From IMG/VR virus record IMGVR_UViG_3300025728_000145, positions 1-64,000 of that record: 64,000 nucleotides of DNA; one strand, 5' to 3'. Origin of the DNA: a virus. The position numbers and the translations under genes are program-made. The notes under the pieces were generated by a model, which saw only the letters and a program-made list of their open reading frames with translations, searched no databases and was not told where the DNA came from. Below are positions 31,827-39,150 of this stretch, piece by piece; the first letter of the stretch is position 1; every line of letters starts with the position of its first letter.

Positions 31827-32088
31827 GTACACGGAGAACTTCATCACTGACCTGCGTAAAGCGGCGAGGGTTGTCCAAGGTCTGAAGGATGAGAAAGCTG
31901 TTCTCTTGGAAGAACTTGCTGTGCGTCAACGTGAAGCTGAAGAAGCCAGTGACCGTATTGATGGCATGAACCGGAAGGTTGATGACTACATGGACCTGAC
32001 TGTTGCCTCACAGCTGATTCGGGCCATTGAGGCTGAGGTAGCGAAGATCGACTATTGGTTGGGGAAGGGTGAAGTGGATGGGCTTTGA
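31819..32088 (+). CDS. Two-helix family protein (89 aa)
   Basis: ATG 31819 in the upstream stop region. LRKAARVVQGLKDEKAVLLE, VASQLIRAIEAEVAKIDYWL then GKGEVDGL. Related ending to 34410 (EKWLKKGED). Confidence 0.63.
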   Translation: MGEYTENFITDLRKAARVVQGLKDEKAVLLEELAVRQREAEEASDRIDGMNRKVDDYMDLTVASQLIRAIEAEVAKIDYWLGKGEVDGL

Positions 32089-32332
32089 CGCTGCACAACT
32101 TTTGGAGTCGGGAAATGAGTTCACGGTGCTCTTCCGGTGGAAGCGTCCCAATGAGGAATGGTCCGAGTGGGGATTCTCTGACAAGGGGCCGGAGGCAGAG
32201 GTTACTCACCAGATGTACAAGGACATTGCCAAGGACCGACTATGGATGGCCCTGAACCCTGATAGGGTCGAGAAGATGGAGTACCGGATGGTCGATCCGG
32301 ACGGTGATGTTGTTGATGAATGGAGAAGTTGA
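32078..32332 (+). CDS. YRI-family protein (84 aa)
   Basis: ATG 32078 (GTG 32069 also possible). EFTVLFRWKRPNEEWSEWGF, helix THQMYKDIAKDRLWMAL, strand KMEYRMVDPDGDV. Overlaps the two-helix gene before it. Confidence 0.62.
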   Translation: MGFDAAQLLESGNEFTVLFRWKRPNEEWSEWGFSDKGPEAEVTHQMYKDIAKDRLWMALNPDRVEKMEYRMVDPDGDVVDEWRS

Positions 32333-32347
32333 GGGAGATGAGGACTG

Positions 32348-32536
32348 ATGCTGTATAGGATTGAAGGACGATACGTCGATGATGAACCGGGTGTGTGGTC
32401 AGAGGGCTACGTCTACACAGGAGACGGGGTGACCTTGGAAAAGGCTGAGGCGTTGATTGAATCAGAGAAGGCATTCGACTCCCTGAACGGAATGTACGGA
32501 GCCTACGAGTACAGGGCGGTGGAAATCGATGAGTGA
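32348..32536 (+). CDS. YRI-family protein (62 aa)
   Basis: The minimal version: MLYRIEGRYVDDEPGVWSEG, helix LEKAEALIESEKAFDSL, strand YEYRAVEIDE. Preceded by GGGAGATGAGG. Confidence 0.64.
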   Translation: MLYRIEGRYVDDEPGVWSEGYVYTGDGVTLEKAEALIESEKAFDSLNGMYGAYEYRAVEIDE

Positions 32537-32831
32537 GCTTAGCCTGATAGAGCGCGTGGCGCTGGCTGCTGAGGATGGGGAACACTATGAGGTGCACCTG
32601 ACAGAGGTAGGAGAAGTGCTAGAGGCTCTGAGGATTGTCCGTGGACTTAAGAAACGTCTTGCTGATAAGAAGGAGTCCCTGAGGATTACCACTGAGGCAT
32701 ACGAGGTAATGATGGGCCGTAAGGCTGATGTAGCTGTCAGGTCGTATCTGGTACTGATTTCCGGTCTTCAGGATGAAATCCGGAGTCTGGAAGTTTTGCT
32801 GGACTGGAGTTGGGAAGTAAACAATGGGTGA
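32529..32831 (+). CDS. Two-helix family protein (100 aa)
   Basis: VLEALRIVRGLKKRLADKKE, linker GRKADVAV, SGLQDEIRSLEVLLDWSW. Overlaps the YRI gene upstream and the fusion gene downstream. Confidence 0.63.
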   Translation: MSELSLIERVALAAEDGEHYEVHLTEVGEVLEALRIVRGLKKRLADKKESLRITTEAYEVMMGRKADVAVRSYLVLISGLQDEIRSLEVLLDWSWEVNNG

Positions 32832-33318
32832 GCATGAGAGGGCGTTTTATTCGGAGTACCGGACGATGATTCCTCGTAATCCATCGGGTGGCTGGTTTCG
32901 GCTGGGAGGCACGTCTCCCGTAACTTATCAGGAGGCATGTGCTGAAGTTCTAGCTGAGATGGAAGATGATAAGACCTCAAGTAGCCTGCATAGATACATT
33001 TACCGTATCGTGGACACAAAAGGTCTTGTGGTGATGACGGGATCGGAGTTGACCGAGTCGGTGAACCCTGTGACGGGCCGGGACTGGGAGGCGGAAGGGA
33101 TGACGGAATCGGAGATCCTTCGACGGTGGAAGATTGTGGATTCTCTTATTGAAGAGCATGACAACGCTGTGGCTGAAGAAAAAGAAGCTGAAGATCAGGT
33201 AAGGAAAGCTGTTGAGAACGAAAACTGGTATGCCGTAAAGTTTTTCAACCAACGTAGGGCGATCCGTAGTAAGACTGTCTCTGACCTAAAAGTTTACCTG
33301 ACGGCAGGTGACGAGTAG
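32824..33318 (+). CDS. YRI-type domain fused to helical hairpin
   Basis: 164 residues. Residues 1-65: FYSEYRTMIPRNPSGGWFRL, YQEACAEVLAEMEDD, HRYIYRIVDTKG. Residues 95-164: IVDSLIEEHDNAVAEEKEAE and AIRSKTVSDLKVYLTAG. Same order as 30339 but with different sequence. Confidence 0.63.
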   Translation: MGEHERAFYSEYRTMIPRNPSGGWFRLGGTSPVTYQEACAEVLAEMEDDKTSSSLHRYIYRIVDTKGLVVMTGSELTESVNPVTGRDWEAEGMTESEILRRWKIVDSLIEEHDNAVAEEKEAEDQVRKAVENENWYAVKFFNQRRAIRSKTVSDLKVYLTAGDE

Positions 33319-33518
33319 TGAGGTGGGGTGTGTTCTACGCATGGGTGACCGAATATCCAGATGAAGCTGAGGCTCGTCGGCAGTTGTGGTTCGCCCAAAT
33401 GGACGTACCTGCTGTTCTGGTGTACGATGAAGGGAAAGGCTGGACAGGGATGAACGGCGAGCCTATCGTAGAAGAGAGGAAGCCTCATTGGTTGATGGAG
33501 AAAGGAAAAGAAGCATGA
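33318..33518 (+). CDS. YRI-like protein, short (66 aa)
   Basis: GTG start. WGVFYAWVTEYPDEAEARRQ, LWFAQMDVPAVLVYDEGKG: strand-helix-strand with the helix early. A diverged or partial member. Confidence 0.52.
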   Translation: MRWGVFYAWVTEYPDEAEARRQLWFAQMDVPAVLVYDEGKGWTGMNGEPIVEERKPHWLMEKGKEA

Positions 33519-33805
33519 GTGTGACATGGCAGACGAACATCGAAGGTAACAGCTTCTTTACTGCTGCCACCACGGAGATGACCAAGGAGGGATACCGTAA
33601 AGACCCTGAATGGCTCCAGACACAGGCTACGTTGGCCGTAGCGGTTGAAGTGGGCAAGCTGGTCGATGCAATGCATAACAACGCGCGTACAGGGCACCTG
33701 ATCGCTTTGCTGGACAAGCCGGGAGTGACGGCAGACGTTCGACGGGCGATCCTTGAGGTTGTCTATGATCGTCTTGAAATTACGGTGGGTAAGACGAATG
33801 TCTAA
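33515..33805 (+). CDS. Helical protein (96 aa)
   Basis: ATG 33515 in an ATGA overlap. TLAVAVEVGKLVDAMHNNAR and DVRRAILEVVYDRLEITVG. Its plan (QTQATLAVA... D..V..V....RLE) parallels the next gene; probable tandem copies. Confidence 0.55.
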   Translation: MSVTWQTNIEGNSFFTAATTEMTKEGYRKDPEWLQTQATLAVAVEVGKLVDAMHNNARTGHLIALLDKPGVTADVRRAILEVVYDRLEITVGKTNV

Positions 33806-34094
33806 GATTACAGAGAGGAATACCAATCTCAAGCTTGCCCTTGCAGCGACAGATTACAACAGCAGTATGTCCTATTGTGCAATTGCTCAGGTCTATGAGA
33901 CTGGACGAGTAGTTGATGCGACTACTAGAGTGGCTGACGAGACGGCGAGGCTTGCTGACGCTACAGAGTTTGGCGCAATGATAGAGTATGTACGAGTGTT
34001 AAAAGATTTGAACAACGTGGGCATGGTATCCGATCAGAGGGTGCTGGAAGTTTCCGAAGCGTTGACGAAACGATTTGAAAGGATTATGGGATGA
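33798..34094 (+). CDS. Helical protein (98 aa)
   Basis: ATG 33798. NLKLALAATDYNSSMSYCAI, heptad-like TRVADETARLADATEFGAMI, then VSDQRVLEVSEALTKRFERI. Likely paralog of 33515. Confidence 0.56.
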   Translation: MSKITERNTNLKLALAATDYNSSMSYCAIAQVYETGRVVDATTRVADETARLADATEFGAMIEYVRVLKDLNNVGMVSDQRVLEVSEALTKRFERIMG

Positions 34095-34420
34095 ACACGA
34101 ACAGTGTAGTCATTGAGGAATGGTCGGACGATCCGGCTGAGGGACGGTCGGAATGGGATTGGCCGTACCCGACGAAGTATCAGGTATGCCTGATCACAGG
34201 AGAGTTGGCAGACAAGGTACGCGAACGTCTGGACTTGGATGACAGTGTTCCGGTCCACATCAAGGAAGAAGTCGTCAGCGGAGGATGGTCCGAGTACACA
34301 CAGGAGAACGACTACTACCACACGCTGGAGGTCGGAGGTCAGGAGATCACTCTGAGAGGTGACGACTACGGGAACGGATTGAACTCCCTTTTGGAATGGT
34401 TGGACTCCGATGAAGGATGA
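34091..34420 (+). CDS. Hypothetical protein (109 aa)
   Basis: ATGA overlap. DDSVPVHIKEEVVSGGWSEY and YYHTLEVGGQEITLRGDDYG are strands around a short helix. No family known. Confidence 0.54.
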   Translation: MNTNSVVIEEWSDDPAEGRSEWDWPYPTKYQVCLITGELADKVRERLDLDDSVPVHIKEEVVSGGWSEYTQENDYYHTLEVGGQEITLRGDDYGNGLNSLLEWLDSDEG

Positions 34421-34643
34421 CGTGGCGGAAGCCTTTGAGGTGATCATCCGTCATGGGAAGATCGTGTCTGCCATGGAGGCGGAAGTGGCTCAGTTGAAGG
34501 CTGAACGTAAAAAGTTTGAAGACGAGATGGACGTTACTCCGGTGTCGAACTGGCTGAAGATGGGAATCCTGTCGGACATGATGGACAGGGTTGATGGGAA
34601 GATTGAAGCTGTGGAGAAGTGGCTGAAGAAGGGAGAGGACTGA
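34410..34643 (+). CDS. Two-helix family protein (77 aa)
   Basis: AFEVIIRHGKIVSAMEAEVA, linker DVTPVSNWLKMG, MDRVDGKIEAVEKWLKKGED. Overlaps both neighbours. Confidence 0.63.
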   Translation: MKDDVAEAFEVIIRHGKIVSAMEAEVAQLKAERKKFEDEMDVTPVSNWLKMGILSDMMDRVDGKIEAVEKWLKKGED

Positions 34644-34921
34644 TGGGTGCTTTGGGATATAATGAGGCCGTAGATGAGCTTGTAGAGGCACAGAGGGTTG
34701 ATCCTGAGAGGGAGGTCGAACTGTACTTTATTGAGGGTGGTCGATGGTTTGAGTTGACGTTCATCCCGGAAGATGAAGAGACCCGTCAGTTCATCGAGGG
34801 CTATGTTAAAGTAAGTACAATGGGTACGTGGTTGGATAGTTGTGAGTTCTCTGCGTTGGAGATTGATGAGTTGAAGGAATGGGTTTCCGAGGTCGTAAGG
34901 GATTCGTATGCCGGTAAGTAA
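34643..34921 (+). CDS. YRI-like protein (92 aa)
   Basis: ATG 34643 overlapping the upstream TGA. REVELYFIEGGRWFELTFIP then helix and VKVSTMGTWLDSCEFSALEI with a final helix. Only loosely like the family. Confidence 0.5.
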   Translation: MGALGYNEAVDELVEAQRVDPEREVELYFIEGGRWFELTFIPEDEETRQFIEGYVKVSTMGTWLDSCEFSALEIDELKEWVSEVVRDSYAGK

Positions 34922-35156
34922 GGAATACGATCTTGAAACGATGGACGAGAAGGAAACGCGACGGCTCATGCACGTTCTCCGGGCGAGGATGAGTCGCCGG
35001 TACACCCGATATGCCAGCCTGAATTCGGATGGTGATCCGAGGGCTGAGGCCGTTCTGGAAGACTACCGGAGGATTGCTGCGGAGCATGTAGTGGTCGAAA
35101 GTGCTTTGGGAGACTGGTGTGTGAAGCTCTATGGGAGTCGTGGGCCGTACCGATGA
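34908..35156 (+). CDS. Two-helix-like basic protein (82 aa)
   Basis: RLMHVLRARMSRRYTRYASL, linker SDGDPRAEA, DYRRIAAEHVVVESALGDW, then a basic end. More positively charged than the other members. Confidence 0.55.
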   Translation: MPVSKEYDLETMDEKETRRLMHVLRARMSRRYTRYASLNSDGDPRAEAVLEDYRRIAAEHVVVESALGDWCVKLYGSRGPYR

Positions 35157-35263
35157 CAGCGCGTGATGGACGTAAAATGTGCTTTCTCCTTGGGCATGTC
35201 TGGGGAGGACGTGACTTGATGGGACGTACTTTCTGTTCCCGATGCGGGAAGCGGGTCGGGTGA
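35153..35263 (+). CDS. Mini zinc-type protein (36 aa)
   Basis: ATGA overlap. MCFLLGHVWG and TFCSRCGKRVG give Cys, His and C..C, enough for one small zinc site. Last gene of the long operon; its stop is directly before the DnaA boxes. Confidence 0.55.
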   Translation: MTARDGRKMCFLLGHVWGGRDLMGRTFCSRCGKRVG

Positions 35264-35265
35264 CC

Positions 35266-35286
35266 TGTGGATAAAGCTGTGGATAA
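35266..35286 (+). promoter_or_regulatory. Two tandem perfect DnaA boxes
   Basis: TGTGGATAA at 35266-35274 and again at 35278-35286, each the exact reverse complement of the consensus TTATCCACA, 12 bp apart start to start. Known DnaA binding sites of this type mark replication origins or DnaA-regulated promoters. Confidence 0.7.
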
Positions 35287-35330
35287 CTCTTGACAAAAGG
35301 TGTAAAGTCCTGTGTCAAGAGTTATCTTTT
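35282..35330 (+). terminator. Strong terminator at end of the long operon
   Basis: 14-bp perfect stem GATAACTCTTGACA (35282-35295) / TGTCAAGAGTTATC (35313-35326) then TTTT. TTGACA sits in the 5' arm, and the second DnaA box overlaps the stem base. Confidence 0.8.
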
Positions 35331-35823
35331 GAGTGGTGAGAAAGCGTTTTCTGGAGAGGGTATTTTTGAAAAAATCGAAGAGGCAAATACAAAAAACCAA
35401 AAACGGGCAATGGGAAGTAGAGGGTTTGGTCCGTTTTCGAGGCGTGGTTCGGAGTGGTGTTTGAGGGTGGTTGATCTTTAAATTCGATACGTATATGGTC
35501 GAGGGGTCGTATGTCTGCTTCCCATTGGACACTTTTGATTTTTTCAGAAGGGGGGTCTTGGGAAGGGGCTTGGATCGTTGAGTTCTAGGGGTTTTTGATG
35601 GTAGATGTTGGTTTCTAATTACTAACTTTTTTTTTCTATTGAGAGATTCATAGAGAGAAAAGAGAGAATACGGCAAGGGCCATGCCATATGTGGGCATTT
35701 CTACCCTATAGAGCTGTGGGTCAAAATAAAAAGTTTGTAAGAGGGGGTCAGGTGGAGAGGTGTCTGATGACGGTGTTCGAGGGTTGCTTGCTTGGGTTTC
35801 ATAGTGTAGTGTAGTATACGGGT
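35331..35823. other. Large non-coding region, origin candidate
   Basis: About 490 bases with no convincing gene. Plus strand is rich in G and T, with an AT-rich patch at 35614-35650 containing a run of nine T. A weaker DnaA-box-like TGTGGGTCA is at 35715. Small direct repeats TAGTG TAGTG TAGTA lie near 35804. Confidence 0.5.
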
Positions 35824-35852
35824 TTGCCTTTGGTGCGTATCTCTGCTATAAT
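35824..35852 (+). promoter_or_regulatory. Strong leaderless promoter
   Basis: TTGCCT (35824-35829), 17 bases, perfect TATAAT (35847-35852); the ATG at 35859 is 6 nt away. Confidence 0.78.
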
Positions 35853-35858
35853 AGATAT

Positions 35859-36263
35859 ATGAACAAGACAGTAGTAGAGATCGTAGAAGACCGTATCGAG
35901 AAGAAGGCTGTGTCGATTGACAAAGACACGAAGAGCAATGAGAACCTTCAATTGCAGATCGACTTGTACAATGCGTCCATTGCCAAAAAGAAAGCTGGGA
36001 TTGAGCAGAAGCTCTCCGAGATTGAAGAGTTGAAAGAGCTTCGGGATGAAGCTGTTGTCCTGCTGAAGAAAGCCGATGACATTCTGGAGTACACGAACTT
36101 CCTTCGGGCCAAGTACGATGCCATCGAGTGGAGTCCGGACATGCCATTCGAAGATAAGATTGAGAGTTCGGATTACGCGGTCAAGACCAAGGAACGGTTC
36201 GAGTACGTGGATCGATTGGCCGAGATTGAGAAGGCCGCGAACAAGATTTACTACCGGAGATAG
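35859..36263 (+). CDS. Coiled-coil protein (134 aa), leaderless
   Basis: Long coiled coil (residues 15-75, KKKAGIEQKLSEIEELKELR), linker with SPDMPFEDKIESSDY, final helix (FEYVDRLAEIEKAANKIYY). A large version of the helical hairpin plan. First gene after the origin candidate. Confidence 0.62.
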   Translation: MNKTVVEIVEDRIEKKAVSIDKDTKSNENLQLQIDLYNASIAKKKAGIEQKLSEIEELKELRDEAVVLLKKADDILEYTNFLRAKYDAIEWSPDMPFEDKIESSDYAVKTKERFEYVDRLAEIEKAANKIYYRR

Positions 36264-36272
36264 GTTATTGGA

Positions 36273-36719
36273 TTGAAGAAATTTGTTGATGCGCTGTGGT
36301 CCTTGAATGCCAAGGAAATTCACACGGCTGCTCGCAAGGAAGCTAGCCGTCAAGTGGGTGAGATGGTCAAGTGGAGAGACTTGCACTTGAAGTTTGACCC
36401 GGATGACGTGCTGTGGGTGTATCAGGACTTGTTCCCGCTGGTCAAGAAAGCGGAAAGATACCGGTCGAGGATTTATAACCGGACCCGTGAGATTGAGGAA
36501 CTACAGTACCAGATCAAGGTAGCTCAGGCTAATCAAGATCGAGGTAAGATTGAGCTTTTCAATAGCAAGTGGGCTGATCTGGAAATGGAGCAGTATGGGT
36601 ACTGCTGGAAGATCATGAAGATTTACTGTGTTGTCCGAGAGAAGGTGATCCTTACGGTAGGCGAGGGTGAGGATCAGGTGTTCAAGGAATTTGAGTATGA
36701 TCCAGAGAAGTTTGGATAG
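36273..36719 (+). CDS. Helical protein (148 aa), TTG start
   Basis: KKFVDALWSLNAKEIHTAAR, YRSRIYNRTREIEELQYQIK, then FNSKWADLEMEQYGYCWKIM: two long helices with an Asn/Gln linker, followed by strands. TTG is used because no ATG lies near and GGTTATTGGATTG offers no alternative. Confidence 0.56.
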   Translation: MKKFVDALWSLNAKEIHTAARKEASRQVGEMVKWRDLHLKFDPDDVLWVYQDLFPLVKKAERYRSRIYNRTREIEELQYQIKVAQANQDRGKIELFNSKWADLEMEQYGYCWKIMKIYCVVREKVILTVGEGEDQVFKEFEYDPEKFG

Positions 36720-36731
36720 GGAAGAGAATTG

Positions 36732-37070
36732 ATGAATGATGCAATGGTGAAGCGGCGCGAGATGGCCAAGGAGTTTCCTAGGTTGTCACGGGTGTTGTTT
36801 GTGATTGGGATTGTGCTGGCAGTGTTTGCCATGGGAAGTCTGTGCGTGTTCCTGCTGCACATGGGAGTGTGGCCCTATGTGGTGTTCTTCTTGGGTTCTT
36901 GGTGGTTGTTCTACCTTGTAGGGCAGAGTGCCGTAGATTGGGCTGTGTTGTTTGGTCCGGATCGGTCGCACAGTGTGCAGAATGTGGTTGTGAATGTTCA
37001 TCCGGTGGATGAAGAGACACGGATCACTCAGGAAGACTTGGACAAACTTGCGGATCGGCTGGGAAGCTGA
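36732..37070 (+). CDS. Two-TM membrane protein (112 aa)
   Basis: ATG 36732 (TTG 36729 possible). Basic start, TM about 20-44 and 47-68 (LGSWWLFYLVGQSAV), then a soluble tail ending ITQEDLDKLADRL. Confidence 0.62.
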   Translation: MNDAMVKRREMAKEFPRLSRVLFVIGIVLAVFAMGSLCVFLLHMGVWPYVVFFLGSWWLFYLVGQSAVDWAVLFGPDRSHSVQNVVVNVHPVDEETRITQEDLDKLADRLGS

Positions 37071-37076
37071 TACAAT
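37048..37076 (+). promoter_or_regulatory. Promoter for leader RNA
   Basis: TTGCGG, 17 bases, TACAAT; the -35 lies in the end of the upstream gene. The transcript would begin with the structured stretch below. Confidence 0.65.
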
Positions 37077-37082
37077 AGAGTG

Positions 37083-37195
37083 GTACGGTCGTTTCGGCCA
37101 CTACGCCTCCTACTAGAGCGGTAAATCCTCTAGAACCTGTTGTGTTGAACTCTACGGAGTCCCGAAAGGGAGCACAGGTTCTAGGGGATTTGCTG
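37083..37195 (+). ncRNA. Attenuator-like structured RNA
   Basis: A 17-bp stem AAATCCTCTAGAACCTG (37123-37139) / CAGGTTCTAGGGGATTT (37175-37191), one G-U pair. CTCTAG (37128-37133) inside the 5' arm can instead pair with CTAGAG (37113-37118), so two exclusive folds exist. An inner TCCC-GAAA-GGGA hairpin sits in the loop. Could be a leader or an independent RNA with its own terminator. Confidence 0.6.
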
Positions 37196-37218
37196 TTTGT
37201 GGGGGAGTATGTTAGGCT
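37190..37218 (+). promoter_or_regulatory. Promoter starting in the attenuator stem
   Basis: TTGCTG (37190-37195) begins in the last two bases of the 3' arm, 17 bases, TAGGCT (37213-37218), ATG at 37225 six nt on: leaderless. Confidence 0.68.
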
Positions 37219-37224
37219 AAGGCT

Positions 37225-37407
37225 ATGAAAACTATAAAGAACGTAATCGCAGGGATCATATCTCTTGTCCTGATTGGACTCGCTGTTGTCATGTGGGTTG
37301 TTGCGGCAACCTCAGGAATGTATCCACACATGATCTTCGTGTGCTGTGCTGTTACTGTCGTAGCCTTGGGGTTGTCGTGGACTGCCTTTCAAGTTGCTAA
37401 ACTGTAG
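37225..37407 (+). CDS. Two-TM membrane protein (60 aa), leaderless
   Basis: MKTIKNVIAGIISLVLIG and MIFVCCAVTVVALGLSW spans with a short loop. Downstream AAGGAAAAGGAGAAGG serves the next gene. Confidence 0.62.
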   Translation: MKTIKNVIAGIISLVLIGLAVVMWVVAATSGMYPHMIFVCCAVTVVALGLSWTAFQVAKL

Positions 37408-37436
37408 ACAAGATAGAGAAGGAAAAGGAGAAGGTA

Positions 37437-37676
37437 ATGGACATCAAAAACAAGATTGAGTATGTGAAGTACTTCTATCAACCATGGGAAGAGCTTCTGT
37501 TCCGGTATGTTCTGGTACTGGACCTTGTAGGTGGTAAGGGGCGGATGGAGTTCGTTTCCCATAACCTTGACGAAGACGAGTTCTTGGAGCGGTGGGATGG
37601 TCTGAAAGATGAGCCTACCCTGAATAGGATAGAGTACTGCTCCTTCGATGGTCCTGATGATTGGAAGGTTTTCTAG
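37437..37676 (+). CDS. YRI-like protein (79 aa)
   Basis: LFRYVLVLDLVGGKGRMEFV, LDEDEFLERWDGL helix, NRIEYCSFDGPDDWKVF. Similar strand-helix-strand order with Cys in the last strand. Confidence 0.55.
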   Translation: MDIKNKIEYVKYFYQPWEELLFRYVLVLDLVGGKGRMEFVSHNLDEDEFLERWDGLKDEPTLNRIEYCSFDGPDDWKVF

Positions 37677-37931
37677 ATGTATGAACCGATGACAGAGAAA
37701 GAAGCTAAGAGGTTTGTTGCTGGAGTCGTGGGGTTCTTTATTGTAGCTATTACGATTATGTTCGTGGCCGTTTACAATGTGAGCGTTGCGAATAACCAGC
37801 CCAAGTATGATCGATGCACGGATGCAGGAGGTGTGGTCATGAAGGTGATCACCACTGTAGGTGCAGGAGGCAAGCTGGTCTGTGTGGACGAGAAGGCTCT
37901 TCTGGATGTTGACTTTGGTGATGGCAAGTGA
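37677..37931 (+). CDS. Membrane-anchored protein (84 aa)
   Basis: Cytoplasmic MYEPMTEKEAKR, one TM (14-38), then an exported part CTDAGGVVMKV...GGKLVCVDEKALLDV with two Cys, a pattern I know from actinophage membrane proteins. Confidence 0.62.
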   Translation: MYEPMTEKEAKRFVAGVVGFFIVAITIMFVAVYNVSVANNQPKYDRCTDAGGVVMKVITTVGAGGKLVCVDEKALLDVDFGDGK

Positions 37932-38050
37932 GGCTAAACCCAAAGAAGAAGATTCGGAGAGAGGCGGACTGGGACTTGATTGGTCCGGTTGCCTGTCTGG
38001 TAATCGTTTCATGTGCATTCTTGGTAATCCTAGGGATTGTGTTGACTTGA
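37928..38050 (+). CDS. Mini membrane protein (40 aa)
   Basis: GTG in a GTGA overlap. Basic RLNPKKKIRREADW then one clear TM (LIGPVACLVIVSCAFLVILG). Preferred over a competing frame from ATG 37921, which gives no recognisable structure. Confidence 0.55.
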   Translation: MRLNPKKKIRREADWDLIGPVACLVIVSCAFLVILGIVLT

Positions 38051-38078
38051 GAAGGATGACAGCAGAGAGGTTAGGATT

Positions 38079-38264
38079 TTGACTAAGATTCCAGTAGGAT
38101 TCGAAGTAAATACTCGGTCTGGAGAGCTACCATCAACACCCTATGTGAAGCAGGAAGATGGTACGTGGAAGCCGAAGTATGTAAGTGGTAGGCCAACCAG
38201 TCCTACTACTCCACCAACAGACTGGGTTGATACATGGGTAACGATTACCCCTGAAGCAACCTAA
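38079..38264 (+). CDS. Small Pro/Thr-rich protein (61 aa)
   Basis: TTG start; no ribosome site is obvious, but TTAGGATTTTG is close to a -10 box. VGFEVNTRSGELPSTPYVKQ and Pro/Thr-rich end (GRPTSPTTPPTDWV). Confidence 0.45.
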   Translation: MTKIPVGFEVNTRSGELPSTPYVKQEDGTWKPKYVSGRPTSPTTPPTDWVDTWVTITPEAT

Positions 38265-38295
38265 GATTCGGAGAAAATTTTGAAGGAGAATTTGA

Positions 38296-38502
38296 ATGGC
38301 AATGAGCAAGGGCGACAAAGCAGTTATTGTTTTGGTGGCTATTTTGATGACGACGGTGGGTCTGGGGTTACTGTGCATGATGTGGCTATGCGCTATTTCA
38401 TTGGGCTGGGTTATCGTGAACGTAGTTACTATGGCCTTTACCCTGCTGACACTGATCGGTCTGTTCTATGGCTGGAAGGTAGTCCTCACTTCTCTGGACT
38501 AG
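38296..38502 (+). CDS. Two-TM membrane protein (68 aa)
   Basis: AAGGAG upstream. Spans VIVLVAILMTTVGLGLLCMM and VIVNVVTMAFTLLTLIGLFY. A competing frame across this region is rejected. Confidence 0.62.
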   Translation: MAMSKGDKAVIVLVAILMTTVGLGLLCMMWLCAISLGWVIVNVVTMAFTLLTLIGLFYGWKVVLTSLD

Positions 38503-38537
38503 GTACAGTTGTTACCAGAGGGTTTGCATTCATCCGG

Positions 38538-38906
38538 ATGTGGTCCACCCTTATAGGCTGGTCTCCTGCCTATCTGGAGGATGATTGGGAGAAGCCATAC
38601 TGGCCTGTAAAATATTGTAAGTACACTGCACCGTCTTGGTATGGGAAGAAGCAGCGGCCTAGGGTTCGGAACTTCTGGAACTCCAAGTTTGATCCATGGT
38701 GGTTGTATCCTGTTGAGCATGGTCGGGGTAAGTCCCTTACGGATTCTCTGTATGCAGGTGCAGGGTACAATGCCTACTCTGCGCGTAAAAAGTTTATGGG
38801 TAGGTTTTTATTTGGATATGACACCATCGGATCTTTTCAAATCAGCGAACCTAATCGCACGAAAGAAATGTACTCGCGCTGGCTTGCTGAAGATCATGGA
38901 AGCTAA
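38538..38906 (+). CDS. Trp/Tyr-rich protein (122 aa)
   Basis: ATG 38538 gives WSTLIGWSPAYLEDDWEKPY, RVRNFWNSKFDPWWLYP and a C-terminal YDTIGSFQISEPN. The upstream part of this frame overlaps the TM gene and is not used. No ribosome site; moderate support. Confidence 0.45.
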   Translation: MWSTLIGWSPAYLEDDWEKPYWPVKYCKYTAPSWYGKKQRPRVRNFWNSKFDPWWLYPVEHGRGKSLTDSLYAGAGYNAYSARKKFMGRFLFGYDTIGSFQISEPNRTKEMYSRWLAEDHGS

Positions 38907-39150
38907 TAACAAAAGATGTCCAGTGTGTGAGAAGCCGGTGTTCTTTGCCTTGCACGCTCCGCAGGACAGTACACTACATGCGTGCTCGGATATTGACTGT
39001 GTGAATGCACACGGGATTGTAGACTGGGGAATGCCGAAAGAGAAGGAAAAGATGAAAGACATTGATGAGATTCAGGCTAAGAAGCGTCTGGGTGATGTAC
39101 TGAACATAAAATATTTGAAAGGGAGCCATGAGCCAGACAATCAAGATTAG
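38896..39150 (+). CDS. Zinc-type protein (84 aa)
   Basis: ATG 38896 overlapping the upstream stop. NNKRCPVCEKPVFFALHAPQ and LHACSDIDCVNAHGIVDWG supply four Cys and two His; an acidic-basic tail follows. A longer start at 38818 is possible. Confidence 0.55.
   Translation: MEANNKRCPVCEKPVFFALHAPQDSTLHACSDIDCVNAHGIVDWGMPKEKEKMKDIDEIQAKKRLGDVLNIKYLKGSHEPDNQD

Noticed and set aside
34966-35688. 240-residue minus-strand frame
   Set aside because: Covers two plus-strand genes and the non-coding origin candidate; Pro/Thr/Ser-rich random composition, no ribosome site.
35799-36386. 195-residue minus-strand frame
   Set aside because: Mirror of the coiled-coil gene at 35859, which has a consensus promoter and clear heptads.
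37921-38082. 53-residue frame from ATG 37921
   Set aside because: The competing GTG frame gives a basic start and one clear TM span in a GTGA overlap.
38280-38537. N-terminal extension of the Trp-rich protein
   Set aside because: Runs out of frame across a convincing two-TM gene (38296-38502).
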